Assembly: GCA_002803225.1 (NCBI GenBank)
Contig: NXFV01000141.1
Location: 1 to 64,000 of the forward strand
DNA from: Gamarada debralockiae
Lineage: Eukaryota > Ascomycota > Leotiomycetes > Helotiales > Hyphodiscaceae
Direction of reading: 5' to 3'
Length of the DNA: 64,000 bases
The notes beneath the pieces were generated by a model. It was not told the origin of the DNA, made no database searches, and saw only the letters and a list, made by a program, of their open reading frames with translations. This document shows, piece by piece, positions 23,365 to 34,591 of this stretch. The translations under genes were made by a program, and so were the position numbers. Each line of letters begins with the position of its first letter. Position 1 is the stretch's first letter.

Positions 23365-23690
23365 TGAGCTTGCAGCAGAATTACCTTCGAAGGAATGAGC
23401 TACAAATTTCCAGATGATTCCATGTCAATTTAGGCACTGGTACCAATCCACGGTGGTACAGCGGCCATTGAGATCTCTGTTCCTGAAAGTGTATGAAAGG
23501 AAAGTGGGTCTTTGGTCTTTCTTTAGCGACAACGCGCCCAAAGGTTCAGGCCACGATACTCCACAAGGCCTGTCATGTATTGTGGCTGAGTAGCATGCAG
23601 GCATAAACGGGAACAAGAGCTAAGTTTGTTCCAACTTCCCAGTATTTTCCAATATCCAGTATTAACTCTGGAGGATATCACTAAGAGGCA

Positions 23691-24025
23691 ATGGAGCAAT
23701 CTCAAGCTGCTGATTCAAAGTCCTTGCCTATCCTCTACTCCCTTCTTCGAGAGTCCGACGAGATCCGACTGCTCTCGCTACTGCCTCGCTCTTCCGGCGA
23801 CGAAATAAAATGCTCGATGACATCTGAATATGAAGCTCTTTCATCCATGTGGGGACCCAAAGTTTTCAAATCGATACGAGTCAATGACAGAACGTGTGCT
23901 GTGCGAGAGAATCTTTGGGATGCGCTGTACCACTTGCGGCTGGCAGATGAGAGTCGGGTGTTGTGGATTGATGCGATTTGCTTATATCTTGATCGACCTC
24001 AAACGGAATACAGCTGAAAGTTGAG
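23691..24025 (+). pseudogene. HET-domain gene remnant
   Basis: The frame from 23691 encodes the start of a HET domain (SEYEALSSMWGPKVFKSIRV, VRENLWDALYHLRLADESRV, LWIDAIC). It then changes frame: the expected continuation of the family (DLKxRNTxE) is found one base shifted as IDLKRNTAES before a stop. No downstream HET blocks or C-terminal region follow. I read this as a truncated, frameshifted relic of an incompatibility-type gene. Confidence 0.7.
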
Positions 24026-24134
24026 GTGTTGACCTCTATTTTGCGAGGGCTTTCGTTCCACAGCCTGTGGACTGCTTTATCGGCAGTACTAGGTGATCTA
24101 GGGTGAGCAAGGTGAGGCGAAGGTAGGGAAGCAG

Positions 24135-24560
24135 GTGAGCAGTGGTGATCCTGACTGCATTCAACCTCAAGCGCTCCTCCGTCAAACCTACTTCCCTTCT
24201 ATCCTAGCTTCAAGCTCGCCGCTAACCAGTCCATCTCAAACGGGGTTATTGACCCCGCTGGGCACCAATCTGTCTGGGTATGGGTCACCAGGCTTACAGC
24301 CAATATCGTTTCCCAGCCGGCCACGGTTTGAAGTGGCAATAACCGGGGTTCTGTCACTTAGCACTATCCCAAACTATCCTGGAGTGGAGATCTATGAAAG
24401 GCTAAAGTGTTTTCTGAACCAAGAGGAGCCAGCGTTCGGTTTGGATGAACAAAGAGAGGATGTCTTTGCTGCACTCGACTAACAGACTCTATTAATTGTG
24501 GTTGTGCAAACCGGGGGTGGCAAGACGCTGACATTTACACTTCCAGTCGTACGCTTCATC
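24135..24560 (+). pseudogene. Helicase fragment (Walker A region)
   Basis: The frame contains FGLDEQREDVFAALD, then a TAA at 24480-24482, then QTLLIVVVQTGGGKTLTFTLP. This is the Q-rich approach and motif I of a RecQ-like or mobile-element-associated helicase, interrupted by a stop. No later helicase motifs were found before the frame ends. It directly follows the HET relic, so the region looks like an accumulation site for broken genes. Confidence 0.55.
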
Positions 24561-25426
24561 ACCTTCGCCATCGCCATGGCCTTCCAACTCGGAACAAGAA
24601 CAATGGTTAAATTATTTTCAATATTTCAATATCCCTACAAAATAACACAGCTGTGTTAATGCAGAATGACTAGACAGCCTCGTCAAAGAGAAGGGAACAA
24701 CTCCGCCGCGATCGACCTCATCGCCGCGGAAGACAGAGCACCCAGTGGAGACAGGGAGGCTCCGGTTGAGCGATAAGAAGGGACCTAATGCCTTCTGAGA
24801 TAAGTATCGTCGCTCAGCGTTTGATTAAGAATGATTCCGTCGTTTACTTTCTCAATAATTGTGGATTGATTTACGAGAGCTTAATGCCATCGTAGGTTCA
24901 GTAACCTTCGATTTACAACAACCCTAATCCCTCAACCATACCTAATTAATGGTTCAGAAAGAACGGCGCCCCTCAATGAATAGACAAGGAATGTACGAAA
25001 CTTCGTTGTTGTCCACCCACTTGCTTCCTTCTCAAGCATAGTCAGGTGATCATGCTGTCCTGTAACTCCGTAATGCCGCTTCAGACGTCGAACGACTCGT
25101 CACAGGCTCCGAGTGTATTGATAGGAGGTTACTGCAGGTATTGTGGCCAAGTTTCTGAGGTTCGGTGAACAAGCGAGAACCTTGGAACTCTGGAAGTGCA
25201 AAGGTCGATCTTCTTACCACGAGACTAATAGAAGTATTTCCCTTTGACATTGCTTGCTGAACGAAGTAGAATTGAGGACGTCGTTATATAAATCATTTAA
25301 TTTATCATGACTGTATGAATGCCTTTATAGTAGCTCTCCCTCCCTTGCTACCTAGTGAACCGCAACCGCAGCTACAGTACGTCATCTGTTCACCCAGCCT
25401 TACAAAGCTCATAGCTCACAAGAAAA
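24561..25426. other. Intergenic, AT-rich
   Basis: No gene supported. Contains the 3' flank of the caspase-bHLH gene. Confidence 0.4.
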
Positions 25427-27962
25427 TTAGGGAAAGTGCCCGCCTGAGCTCATGTTACTTCCCAATTTGTCGCTTCCCATTGTAACTCTTAGACGCCCAA
25501 TGTTAGGCGGTGACCTTGCCTGCTCTCTCGAAATAGGTTCTGGTTCCCAAACTGGTCTTGACGGGGTTGGACTCAACATTCCCGAACCATCTCCCTGAGC
25601 TCTCGAATATCCAAAGCCGTAGGCATCAGTGACCATGATAGCCTCTCTCAATTCATCTAACATCTTCCGCACGTCCTCCCTTTGCCCTACGAGAAAGTCA
25701 TAGTCCAGGTTTCGAAATATCTCCTCTTGCAGGCGGAGCAAGATATCGGCCATCCACATGAGATCACGGATCCAGTCAACGGCACCGTTAATGATTTCTC
25801 CCTTGTTTGGTCCCTTCTCTGGAAACAAGTTTGGCAAGGATGACTCTGGTATCGAATTTGGGTGGCCGAAAGTTTGAGAGCTCGGTTTGTAAAGTCGATG
25901 ATGAGGAATTAGATGGGCCATTTCCTGAATCTTTTCGTTGATATTATCCCGTCGGCGTCTCTCAATGATGTTATGGCGCTCTCTCCGCGCTTTCCTTTTT
26001 GCCTCGTCCGTCTCGCTTGAGATCTGGCCGCCTATGACTGAAACAGGCGGTGTGGGAAGCGCCGGATTAAATGACGTTGGAAGACTTGCAATCGGTGTCG
26101 GAGGAAACTCGTTGGAAGGAACATTGGTGTTGAGATTCCAGAAAGGGGATTGGGATTCCACTATGGGATATTTGGAGATAGGCGTAGGTTTGATTTCCGG
26201 CTTTCCATCTGTCAAGCTCAATAGGAATTGTCCGGCTTCTCGCACTCGAGCGACTAATTCGTCATATTGTTGAGTTTGTATAGAAGGAGCACGTTGCTTG
26301 CATGTATCACATTCGTCCTTGGTTGTAGTGTTTTTCTTTTCCAATTCAGTGAGGGCTTCTTCGAGTGTTTTAGTAAGTTGTTTCTCGACAAACAGATACT
26401 TCTCAAGTGTGCGGATTCGTTCTTTTTGATTCTCTTCAGTGAGGTGGTTGGTTGACGTGACAGGACCCAGGCACATAACTGAGGGGTTAGATGGGAGGTA
26501 GCTCGCCAGCAACATGGGCATCGAAATGATCAGTAAAGTTGACAAGCTGTCGAATCCAGCTTCTATCTTGACTTCTTCGGCAGCTATTGGAATACATCGT
26601 AGCCAATCCAGGAGCAAGTCTGAAGAGAGATCACTGGCTTTGACGGTCTCTTTCAAACGAATTGCAAAAGCCAGCCTGGGGAATTTGTCCAGGGATAATG
26701 CGGCGGCTGATTTCGAATCATTGGCTTGTTGACCGGCGTTGCGTTCAAGTTGTGGGCCATCGATATCCTCCATCATTGAGTATTCCTGGTTATCCAAATG
26801 GCTCTGAGCAAAGTTCGAAGCCTGTTCGGGCATTCTCAAGACCGAAAGCTGTATACTCCTCAATAACGGCCGCTCATGTGTAAGAACGAGATGAACGGGT
26901 GCGGGGTGTCGCTCAATACCATCTTCAGGCATGCGAATTTGCGTCCTGCTGAAGATGTTGCTATAGTAAAATTCAGAGTTAGTATTTGCTCGATTAGGAA
27001 ATTGCAATATGTCACGACTCGTGAGACATTCTTATGATGAAATTTGAGGCACCGAAAATACGTACCTGTAAAGTTCCCCAATTGTGAAGCTTGGCCTCGT
27101 GCTCAGAGATCTAAGCTCAATGACCAACGCATTAGTGAAAGAATAAGGTCCGACGCCATTTGCCCTGGAGTTGAAAGCACAGGCGGCGATGAGCTCATTT
27201 GCCTGATTGCCGGAATTGGTGTTGGCACCTCCTGATGCACAACAATCAAGGAGAATCAAGACGTCGCTTTCTGCTTCTTCCAGGACGTTTTGAATGCCGC
27301 TCCATTTGACAGTTGGGCATTTCGCGCTCTTGTTGTTCCTCCAACTGGATCTGATTAGCGTCTCGTGCGGTTGAATAGATTAGTCAGGATACTCACCTCG
27401 TCCACATGAGCGTTCGCTCCCTAGTTAGCTTTCCATGCCCAGCATAATACACAATCTTCAAATGCTCTTTACTTTTCTCCGTAGGTTCCACAAAATCCAG
27501 CACTTTCTGATTTAACTTATGATGCGGATTGTCGTCGGGAATTTTCCAAATTTCGGTATCGAAATGGTAAACATCTCGGAAGACTTCGAACAGCCTCGCG
27601 ATTTCAAGAGAAACTGGTAACTGTGGATCTTCATCTTCCCAGCACAACATTAACACAGAAACCTTGGTATACCTCGATTTCGTCTCATTTGGAAAGACAG
27701 CTTTCGCGGCTGCCTGAAGATCTTGGCCGAACTCCTGGAGATCAATGTGGTGCTGCCAACGGTCCATGTCATGGAATGTTGGAGGTGGCGTGGAGTTTGG
27801 ACTACTTCCATATTGCTCAGTTGACCCTGGACTATCGTCGCTCTTCTGTTCCTCGGTTGGTGGCGAGAAGGGACCAGGCAGCGCTTGGTGGTCTTGCCCA
27901 CTCCAGAGCCAGGTCGGATCCGACTCAAGAGGAAGGGGCGAGTGTAATAGGCGATTCGTCAT
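25427..27962 (-). CDS. Caspase-like peptidase fused to a bHLH DNA-binding domain
   Basis: Exons 27962-27397, 27344-27066 and 26960-25427 give 792 residues, with all phases matching. The caspase-like (C14) fold has VSVLMLCWEDED, catalytic His176 in KIVYYAGHGK and the Cys box VLILLDCCASGG with Cys224 as likely nucleophile. Residues ~282-455 carry the companion region often found behind fungal caspase-like domains (FPRLAFAIRL ... LLLDWLRCIPIAAEEVKIEA). A predicted coiled coil follows (~455-490). Residues ~604-690 are a bHLH: basic region KARRERHNIIERRRRDNINE, helix 1 KIQEMAHLIP, then after a loop GPNKGEIINGAVDWIRDLM. The bHLH lies in the same 526-codon exon as the caspase companion region, so the fusion does not depend on an intron guess. 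A protease-released transcription factor is my inference. Confidence 0.85.
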
Positions 27963-28170
27963 GGTAGCGAAACGATATTTGAAGTTGAGATTTTATGTCT
28001 CAAGGCCGATGTGTCAGACTTGGGAGGAACATCCTCTTATAAGAGTCTGTCAAAACGCCATTCAACTCACAGCCTTGTGAAGGGTTCGGTGACAGATCGG
28101 GAATCCCTGCAATGTCTTGTTTGGAATACGGTATGCTGCTTTGACCTCCTGCGCAATTTCTTGGTATTAA

Positions 28171-28178
28171 TCACGTGA
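28171..28178. promoter_or_regulatory. TCACGTGA E-box palindrome
   Basis: Perfect 8-bp palindrome 209 bp upstream of the caspase-bHLH start codon. CACGTG is the classical binding core for bHLH proteins. A second copy lies at 28536-28543. Confidence 0.5.
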
Positions 28179-29082
28179 TTATGTTACATAATGATTGATA
28201 CATCTGCCTACTCTGTTGCCTACAGCTGTCTATTTCTTGTAGATGCATATAGGCATCTATAGCTACAGTCTTAGAAGAGTAACCCTCTTCCCACCAATTT
28301 GTCAGAATGATTGGTGATCCACCCCGTGACCTGCTTAGATAACAATCCAAAATCGGCTCCAGTTGGGAACGGATACCTCCACCGACCACCTTGATAGGTT
28401 AAAAGAAGTGGCTGTGTTCCAGATAACAGGCATTACTATTCCCCTTCCCCCCCTCCCCCCCAACTTTGAACAAAACCAGTCAGCAAGACAGAATCTTGTT
28501 GACGATCTTGACAGAATTCATAGTCATGTGATTCATCACGTGATCGCTTTTTACGCATCACCAGTTGGGCCGATCTTGCTTAACTCCTTATAGCGAATTA
28601 GAGGTTAGAGCAAAGTCAAGTGATCTAGCCGAGGTCTCTACTCCTTATGTATATATATGCTCTTAGCTAGCCTTTTTCCTTCTTCTTCTCTTTTCCTTCT
28701 TTAGTTTAATATCCTCGTCATCAGCGACTAGCCAGCTAAGGAATAAAGAGGTTGATTTCTCTTGACTTTTGGCCAGCGTCGTGACAATCTTCTCGAAATT
28801 GAACCGGAGTTCATCTTTTGGATCCACAGGCTAACATTTGTTCAAGGGGGATATAGTAGCAAAATTTATATTTAGACAACATGGAAACTATAACCGATTC
28901 TGAAAGGGGCCGGAAGAGGATCCCCTCTCTATGCTGTAGAAGGAACGAAATGCGAGTATAGCGCTTCCCGATTGCGCTGTGAATCAAGAGAGGTAATAAA
29001 TGTATTGTTGGTGATGGAGTGTGAACTGCCTGAAGAACTAGCACAGCTGCGCGCGCGCGCGATATTTATGTTGTCCGGAGGT

Positions 29083-29131
29083 CACGTGTAACGAACCACG
29101 TGTTTGCGAACCACGTGTCCATTGACCATGT
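29083..29131. promoter_or_regulatory. Cluster of three CACGTG cores
   Basis: CACGTG occurs at 29083-29088, 29097-29102 and 29112-29117, and a CATGTG lies near 29128. The 12-mer CGAACCACGTGT is directly repeated with a 15-bp period. A (GC)n run (29049-29061) precedes it. Confidence 0.55.
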
Positions 29132-30935
29132 GACCCCGCTACAATGCTCAGGCTGACTTGTCGTGCTTAAGGCTTAGGGCTCGGCTCAGGTTAGAGCAGC
29201 TTTTTTCAAAAAATTTTAGGGTAATATTTCTATGAAACAGCCTCTAATTTAATAAACGCGCCGTCACCGCCATATTGACCATATATTGCGATATCCTATA
29301 GTGAATTTGACTGTAGGGGAGTGTCTCAAAAACAAGGGGCTAAGAACAGGGTAATTAAACCGGGCAACTGGGTATCAGGTCCATGAAACACATTAATGCT
29401 TGGTTTCTCCTTATATGAGCTATCCAGATCATCAAACAGCAGCGAGAATAGCTTCAAACCGTATAGAACAAGATAATTTGTCTGCGATTTTATGCCTATG
29501 GCGCCGTTTGGTAGGTGACGTTTGTATATAAAATGCTGTGGACTAAAAGTAACACTACTAGCAGGTACTTTAAACTCAATTATAACATCGAAAATAACGC
29601 GATTATATAATTTTCAGTTATTTGGAGAGCTTTTAGCTCACTCTATTCATATTTAAAATATTTACTTAAAAAGGTTAAGGATTGAACAAGGTATTAAGTT
29701 ACAGTATAAAGAAAGAGGTGATATGTTGATAGACAGCCCGGCTGGCAACTTAACACGTGGTAGGGTGCTTGGCCCGACTATTATTAGCGAGTTAAATTAT
29801 AGTTAGCGTCGAATTGACCTTAAAAACATTGTACTGTGACATCGATTAGTATTTTAAAAACACATCGATATCATCATACTGACATAATACGAACTGACAG
29901 ACCAGCTTCACCTACCCAAGAAGAGCAAGGAGGCGTAGGTAGATGGCGGAACGGATATGTCTCATTGAACATAGTTTTCATCTGCCTCAAGCATAGTGGA
30001 AATATTGGGAATGCTAGGATTGCATATTTTCTAAGCATTCCTCGTATTAGGTACTTGCTTCATAACAAGTGTTTTAGGAGTTTGGACTCCTTGGTTTGGT
30101 AAAGTTCTGCAGCTTCTTAGATGATGTCGATTGATATATCTCTGTCCATATTGAGACCTAATCTTTGGCAAGCAAGACAATGTCGAGGTGATCAAGCTGA
30201 GTCTGCTGGCTGGTGGCAGGACCATGACATGAAGATTCTATAACACACTTTTGGTCCACATCTCCTTTGGTCTATGGAATATTCATCTCGAATTCCTTTC
30301 TTCCGAAGAAATCATTCTTGTTGTCTCTCTTCTTGTCATTGTCCCGCCTAATGTCATCACAGACCACTTTCTCAGCAATGCCTTCTCTCTCCTCTATCAT
30401 CACTGACAGTTATCCCATCGTCAATCCCCTATTTGGCGTTCAACCCTTCACAAATGCCCCAAAACATCGACAAATACTCTCCCATATAGAATCATCTCAA
30501 AATTGCACAGGTCATATTATGTCCAAGACGCGACGAAAGCAGAGCAGACCCACATGGTCAGCTTGCTTTCTTCCTGTAGATGACATCTTTGCCGGGACAA
30601 GATTTGGGACAAGACATGCTTTTAATAGTCCTATGGGGAGAGGGAGGAGGGGGAAGGGCGAGATTGGAGCACTTGCTTCACACTGATGAAATGCTAGGAT
30701 GGATAAAGATGGCCGGCTGAAGAGGTGGTGATATTTTTCAATCTTCCTTTCAGTGAACTAGCAGTTAAGCTGCTCTTCTACTATCAGTACGATGGCCTCC
30801 TCCTCTGGTTGACCCAAGACTCAGATATAGCTATCCATAGAGCCGATATATGCCCTGGTCCTTTCCTCATCGTCTATACATAGCATCCATCGTGCCGTGC
30901 CCTAGTATATCTCCCCATATGATCCAAGATACTAG

Positions 30936-31310
30936 TCACCGCCGCCTCTCCCGTCCAACCATACTCTCCTCTCTCGTCGCACCCTGAGCCCTCATCTCCA
31001 ACTCGTGTATCTTCTTCTCTAGCCCTATCCTCTTGGCTACCAGGGCGCCTCTCGATTCTTCGAGCTGTGCGATCTTCTCGGTGGGTGTGGCTTCGCGTCT
31101 TCTTTGGATTTCCTGGACATTGAAGTCAGTGAGGGTTCAACTGCAAAGGTTGTTCATGGAGGAAGGATTTAGTTGTGGACGCGAAGGGAGAGAGTGTACC
31201 TGTTTATGCTCTTTCTTAATCTTGAGACCAGCGCCGTACCACGCACCCGTCGCTGTGATAGCAGCGATCGATCCGGTCCATACAATGCGTCTGGTTTGTT
31301 GCGAGGCCAT
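30936..31310 (-). CDS. Small single-pass membrane protein with coiled coil
   Basis: Exons 31310-31200 and 31112-30936 give 95 residues; GTACAC donor, TCCAG acceptor, phase 0. The N-terminus MASQQTRRIVWTGSIAAITA continues into TGAWYGAGLKIKKEHKQ, one transmembrane helix. Exon 2 encodes a charged helix (TPTEKIAQLEESRGALVAKR, IGLEKKIHELEMR) ending in RRR. The short positively flanked helix is typical of mitochondrial inner-membrane or ER accessory proteins. No named family recognised. It lies just downstream of another small gene on the same strand. Confidence 0.65.
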
Positions 31311-31400
31311 GAGGTCCTCCCTCCCAGCTTTGATACAATAATCAATTACTCTGCCAATCAAACTTCGATTACTGTGCTGTACTCAGCACCCCAGGCCACC

Positions 31401-31733
31401 TCAATGCCAGAACTCTCTCCAGACCCCTTCAGCCTCTCTTGCTCTTCGCACCGTTAATTCGGCTTTCTTGCGCTCAACCTCGTCCTGCGCCGTCCGTCCG
31501 CTTCTCGAATAGTTCCAAGGTTGAAGTTCCGTCTCTTCCGCCGAATAAGAAGAATGCGCGGGTGAGGATACGCTATTGGAGCTCGACGTGCTAGAGATGG
31601 AAGAAAGAGGGCCGCTCCGTCGTGATAGGACCGGAGCGATGAAGTCACAGCGCCGATCCGGCGAGGCTGGTGTCGCAACAGCGGAGAACATGGAAAGTCT
31701 GGTGGTGAGTAAGCGGATTGCAGCTTCTGCCAT
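31401..31733 (-). CDS. Small basic hypothetical protein
   Basis: Single exon, 110 residues from MAEAAIRLLTTRLSMFSAVA. The Arg/Ser-rich N-terminus without acids could be a mitochondrial targeting sequence. A Ser-rich middle is followed by RTAQDEVERKKAELTVRRAR and the end EGVWREFWH. The frame stays open upstream to 31985, but that part overlaps the promoter of the divergent gene at 32111, so I use 31733. Its stop is only 90 bp before the next gene on the strand. A splice joining the two was considered, but it needs a poor donor. Confidence 0.5.
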   Translation of the reverse strand: MAEAAIRLLTTRLSMFSAVATPASPDRRCDFIAPVLSRRSGPLSSISSTSSSNSVSSPAHSSYSAEETELQPWNYSRSGRTAQDEVERKKAELTVRRAREAEGVWREFWH

Positions 31734-32110
31734 CTTAACAATAGTTAAACGTTGCTTTATTTCGTGTAATATATTTGAAGGGAATGAGAGCGATTTGGAC
31801 GTTTTATTTCGTCTTAGAAGGAAGGTCTCGTGGCTAAGTATTGTCAAACCCATCCATTCACGGGGACCGAGTGTCATTCCCATCACTTCCTTCGCGGGGC
31901 TTTCGCGAGCGGTTTCATCATCTGCTTTGAACCCCTCCAACACCACTGCGACGAACCTTCTCTTGGCCAAAACTGGAGATTGCACTCGTCCACAATTCTG
32001 CGTATTTTACCCTATAAATTGGCCTTGACATTCTTATCTGATGGTCCGAACTCAAACTGAACATAAGAATTGGTGATAGGAGTAGGAGGCCAACGCTCGA
32101 AGCGAACGTC

Positions 32111-33017
32111 ATGACAACCCCACGCGTGTTTGTGGTCCGCCACGGCGAGACTGAATGGTCCTTGAATGGCAGGCATACAGGAACGACGGAATTACCGCTT
32201 ACGGCGAACGGGGAGAAGAGAATTAGAGCAACCGGAAGGGCGTTGATTGGGGATGATAGGTTGATTGTGCCCAGGAATTTGGCACATATGTTTGCCTTCC
32301 CCACCCAGACCGCAGGAATGGCTTGGCTGATTGATTTCATCTGGCAGATATGTATCTCCTCGCCGACGCGCTCAACGGACACTCGAACTACTTGAGCTGG
32401 GATGCAGGGAGAAGCTGCCATGGGAAGAGCAAAGAATGTACGGCGATGAGGGAATCAGAACAGAGGCCAAGGTCCAGATTACGGATGATATAAGGGAGTG
32501 GGATTATGGAGAGTACGAGGGGATCACAAGTAAACAAATACAGGAGGATAGAAAGAAAGCTGGGCTGCCACCGTGGGATATTTGGAAGGACGGATGTCCT
32601 GGTGGAGAGTGAGCTTTGCCCTCTTTACCCGAAGCTCTGAAGGGGTGCTGACGAGTTCCTTTCAGGTCTCCAGAACAAGTCACAGAGCGGCTCGACCGTC
32701 TGATCGACGAAATCCGCTCGAAATACCACAGCCCAGTCATCGGCAAGCCGAAGGGAGAAAATAAGCCAGGAGATGTGCTGTTAGTAGCGCACGGCCATAT
32801 CCTGAGAGCTTTTGCTATGAGATGGGCAGGGAAGACGCTGCAGGATGGCCCGATCTTCCTGCTTGAGGCGGGTGGTGTTGGGACACTCAGTTATGAGCAT
32901 CATAGCATTGATGAGCCCGCTATTCTTTTGGGAGGCAGCTTCATGGTGGACGTCGCAGAGAATGCAGCCGAAAGTGCCAAATATAATATGAGGGCCGAAG
33001 AGCAGGCTAAGGGTTAG
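32111..33017 (+). CDS. SHB17: Sedoheptulose-1,7-bisphosphatase-type histidine phosphatase (SHB17-like)
   Basis: Exons 32111-32289, 32348-32608 and 32666-33017 give 263 residues. The phosphoglycerate-mutase/histidine-phosphatase fold is clear: catalytic RHG in [19 protein letters not shown], the acid in [10 protein letters not shown], and the second His in [37 protein letters not shown] and [16 protein letters not shown] match the fungal SHB17 subgroup, which dephosphorylates sedoheptulose-1,7-bisphosphate and feeds riboneogenesis into the pentose phosphate pathway. The first donor is GTTTGC, slightly atypical, but it restores the conserved sequence exactly. Confidence 0.88.
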
Positions 33018-33430
33018 ATGGATATTGGAATGATCAGATTACGGGGAGTTGAGGCTTATATATATGATTAGACTGAGTCATTGAAACATAAATTTATGAC
33101 CAGAAAATGACATTTGTTCACATAGATAAGAGGATTGAATATTTGTCACCATGGTCGTCGTTTTACTCCTACAGGAAGCCTGCCCTAGTGCACCTCTGAA
33201 CTGACCGCTCCCTTAACCTTCAACGACGTACGCAACACCCATGGTATGAGTCAACCGGCAACATTCAAACTCTCGGACTGTTCTTCAAACCCTTTAGTTC
33301 TCCCCAAAGTCATCAATTGTATGCTTTAGATCCTTGAAGTGTCCGACAAGGGCTGGAGTAAAATGTCTCCGATTGGCTTCGTTTAAAAAGGGGCCGAAAT
33401 CTAGCGTACCACTTCCACTTCGACAGCATC

Positions 33431-33437
33431 TATAAAT
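33431..33437 (+). promoter_or_regulatory. TATA-like box of the methyltransferase gene
   Basis: TATAAAT lies 84 bp before the start codon at 33521, followed by CT-rich leader sequence as in many fungal promoters. Confidence 0.4.
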
Positions 33438-33520
33438 TACCTCTCCCCTCACAGGATTTTCAACTCATCAAACCATACTCTCATAACTATCACATCAAAT
33501 CATCTTAGTGATCTCGAATC

Positions 33521-34591
33521 ATGGCTGACTGGGCGGAAAAGAACCGTGCTCATTTCAAGTAAGTCCGATTCTCTACACCCTCTCTTCACCACCGCATTTT
33601 GTGGCTTCACATTGCCCAAGGCTACAAGGCTGTCCCAACGCCGTCATCTCTCATTTCCCCCTCCATCAGCACATACTCCCAGTGCCTACTCTTCTATTTC
33701 ACGGTGCAATATTAACAATCTCCTAGTGAAGCAGCATCGACCTATAATTCTAAATTCGGCAAGACCATTCTCCAAATAATCGAAGAAATTCAAACACGAA
33801 GAGACTGGATAGGAGTCGATTGGATTGATGACTCGGAAGATGAATCTTCAAACAAGGCCCAGAAAACTGTCCGATTGCTGGACTATGCGTGCGGCACCGG
33901 TCTTGTATCACGTGTTCGTCTTCCCATTCCCCCTCGCTCTTCTTCGTATTTCACAATCCCGTTGTTGGGCATTGGGTAAATTCAAAATTGATCACTGATC
34001 AATGCACAGGCTCTCGCACCCTACGTAACCCAATCGATCGGCATCGACCTCTCATCCTCCATGGTCGCCGAATATAACACAGGCGCCTTCAATCAAGGGA
34101 TTCCCGAATCCGAAATGCACGCTGTGGTCGGAAATCTCATCGATGCCTCCTCTCCCCCAGACGCCTCCTTCTCTGGCCCAGAATTCTATGGCTTCGATAT
34201 CGCAGCTGTAGGAATGGGCTGGCATCACTTCACTGACCCTGCTTTCGCGGCGAAACAGTTGGCTGAGAGACTGAAGCCCGGTGGGGTTTTGTTGATTATT
34301 GATTTCTTGCCGCATGAGGGATTTGGGCGCATCCATGCTCATGGCCATGGTCATGGACATAATCATGGAGAGGAAAAGGAGGATGGGTATGGGGATGAGA
34401 AGATGGAGAGTGCAGCTGCGCATACGGTGACGCATATGGGGTTCAGCGAGGAGGATATCAAGAAGATGTTTGAAGAGGCAGGTGTGGGAAAAGATTTTGC
34501 TCATGTAGTATTGGGTAAAGGGGTTGTGTTTGAGAGTGAGGGGAAGAGCATGCGGAGAACGGCTTTTATGGCGAGAGGGAAGAAGGGCTGA
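33521..34591 (+). CDS. SAM-dependent class I methyltransferase
   Basis: Exons 33521-33558, 33727-33913 and 34010-34591 give 268 residues. Motif I VRLLDYACGTGLVS binds SAM; then YVTQSIGIDLSSSMVAEYN, the motif IV region FDIAAVGMGWHHFTDP, and ERLKPGGVLLIIDFLPHEG. This is the methyltransferase type 11/25 layout. An unusual His/Gly run (HAHGHGHGHNHGEE) is inserted after the post-motif strand, a potential metal-binding loop. The substrate is unknown. Fungal relatives are small-molecule or translation-linked methyltransferases of undefined role. Confidence 0.88.

Larger units (their letters stand above)
27963..30935. other. Long AT-rich intergenic region
   Basis: About 3 kb without a supported gene. 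It holds the E-box motifs, a GCGCGC run and AT-rich low-complexity stretches (29200-29900) that may be degraded mobile DNA. I could not assign a family. Confidence 0.4.

Noticed and set aside
31310..31401. Splicing of the 110- and 95-residue small genes into one
   Set aside because: Needs a poor GTCTGG donor and an odd GGGAG acceptor; each part stands alone with its own Met and stop.
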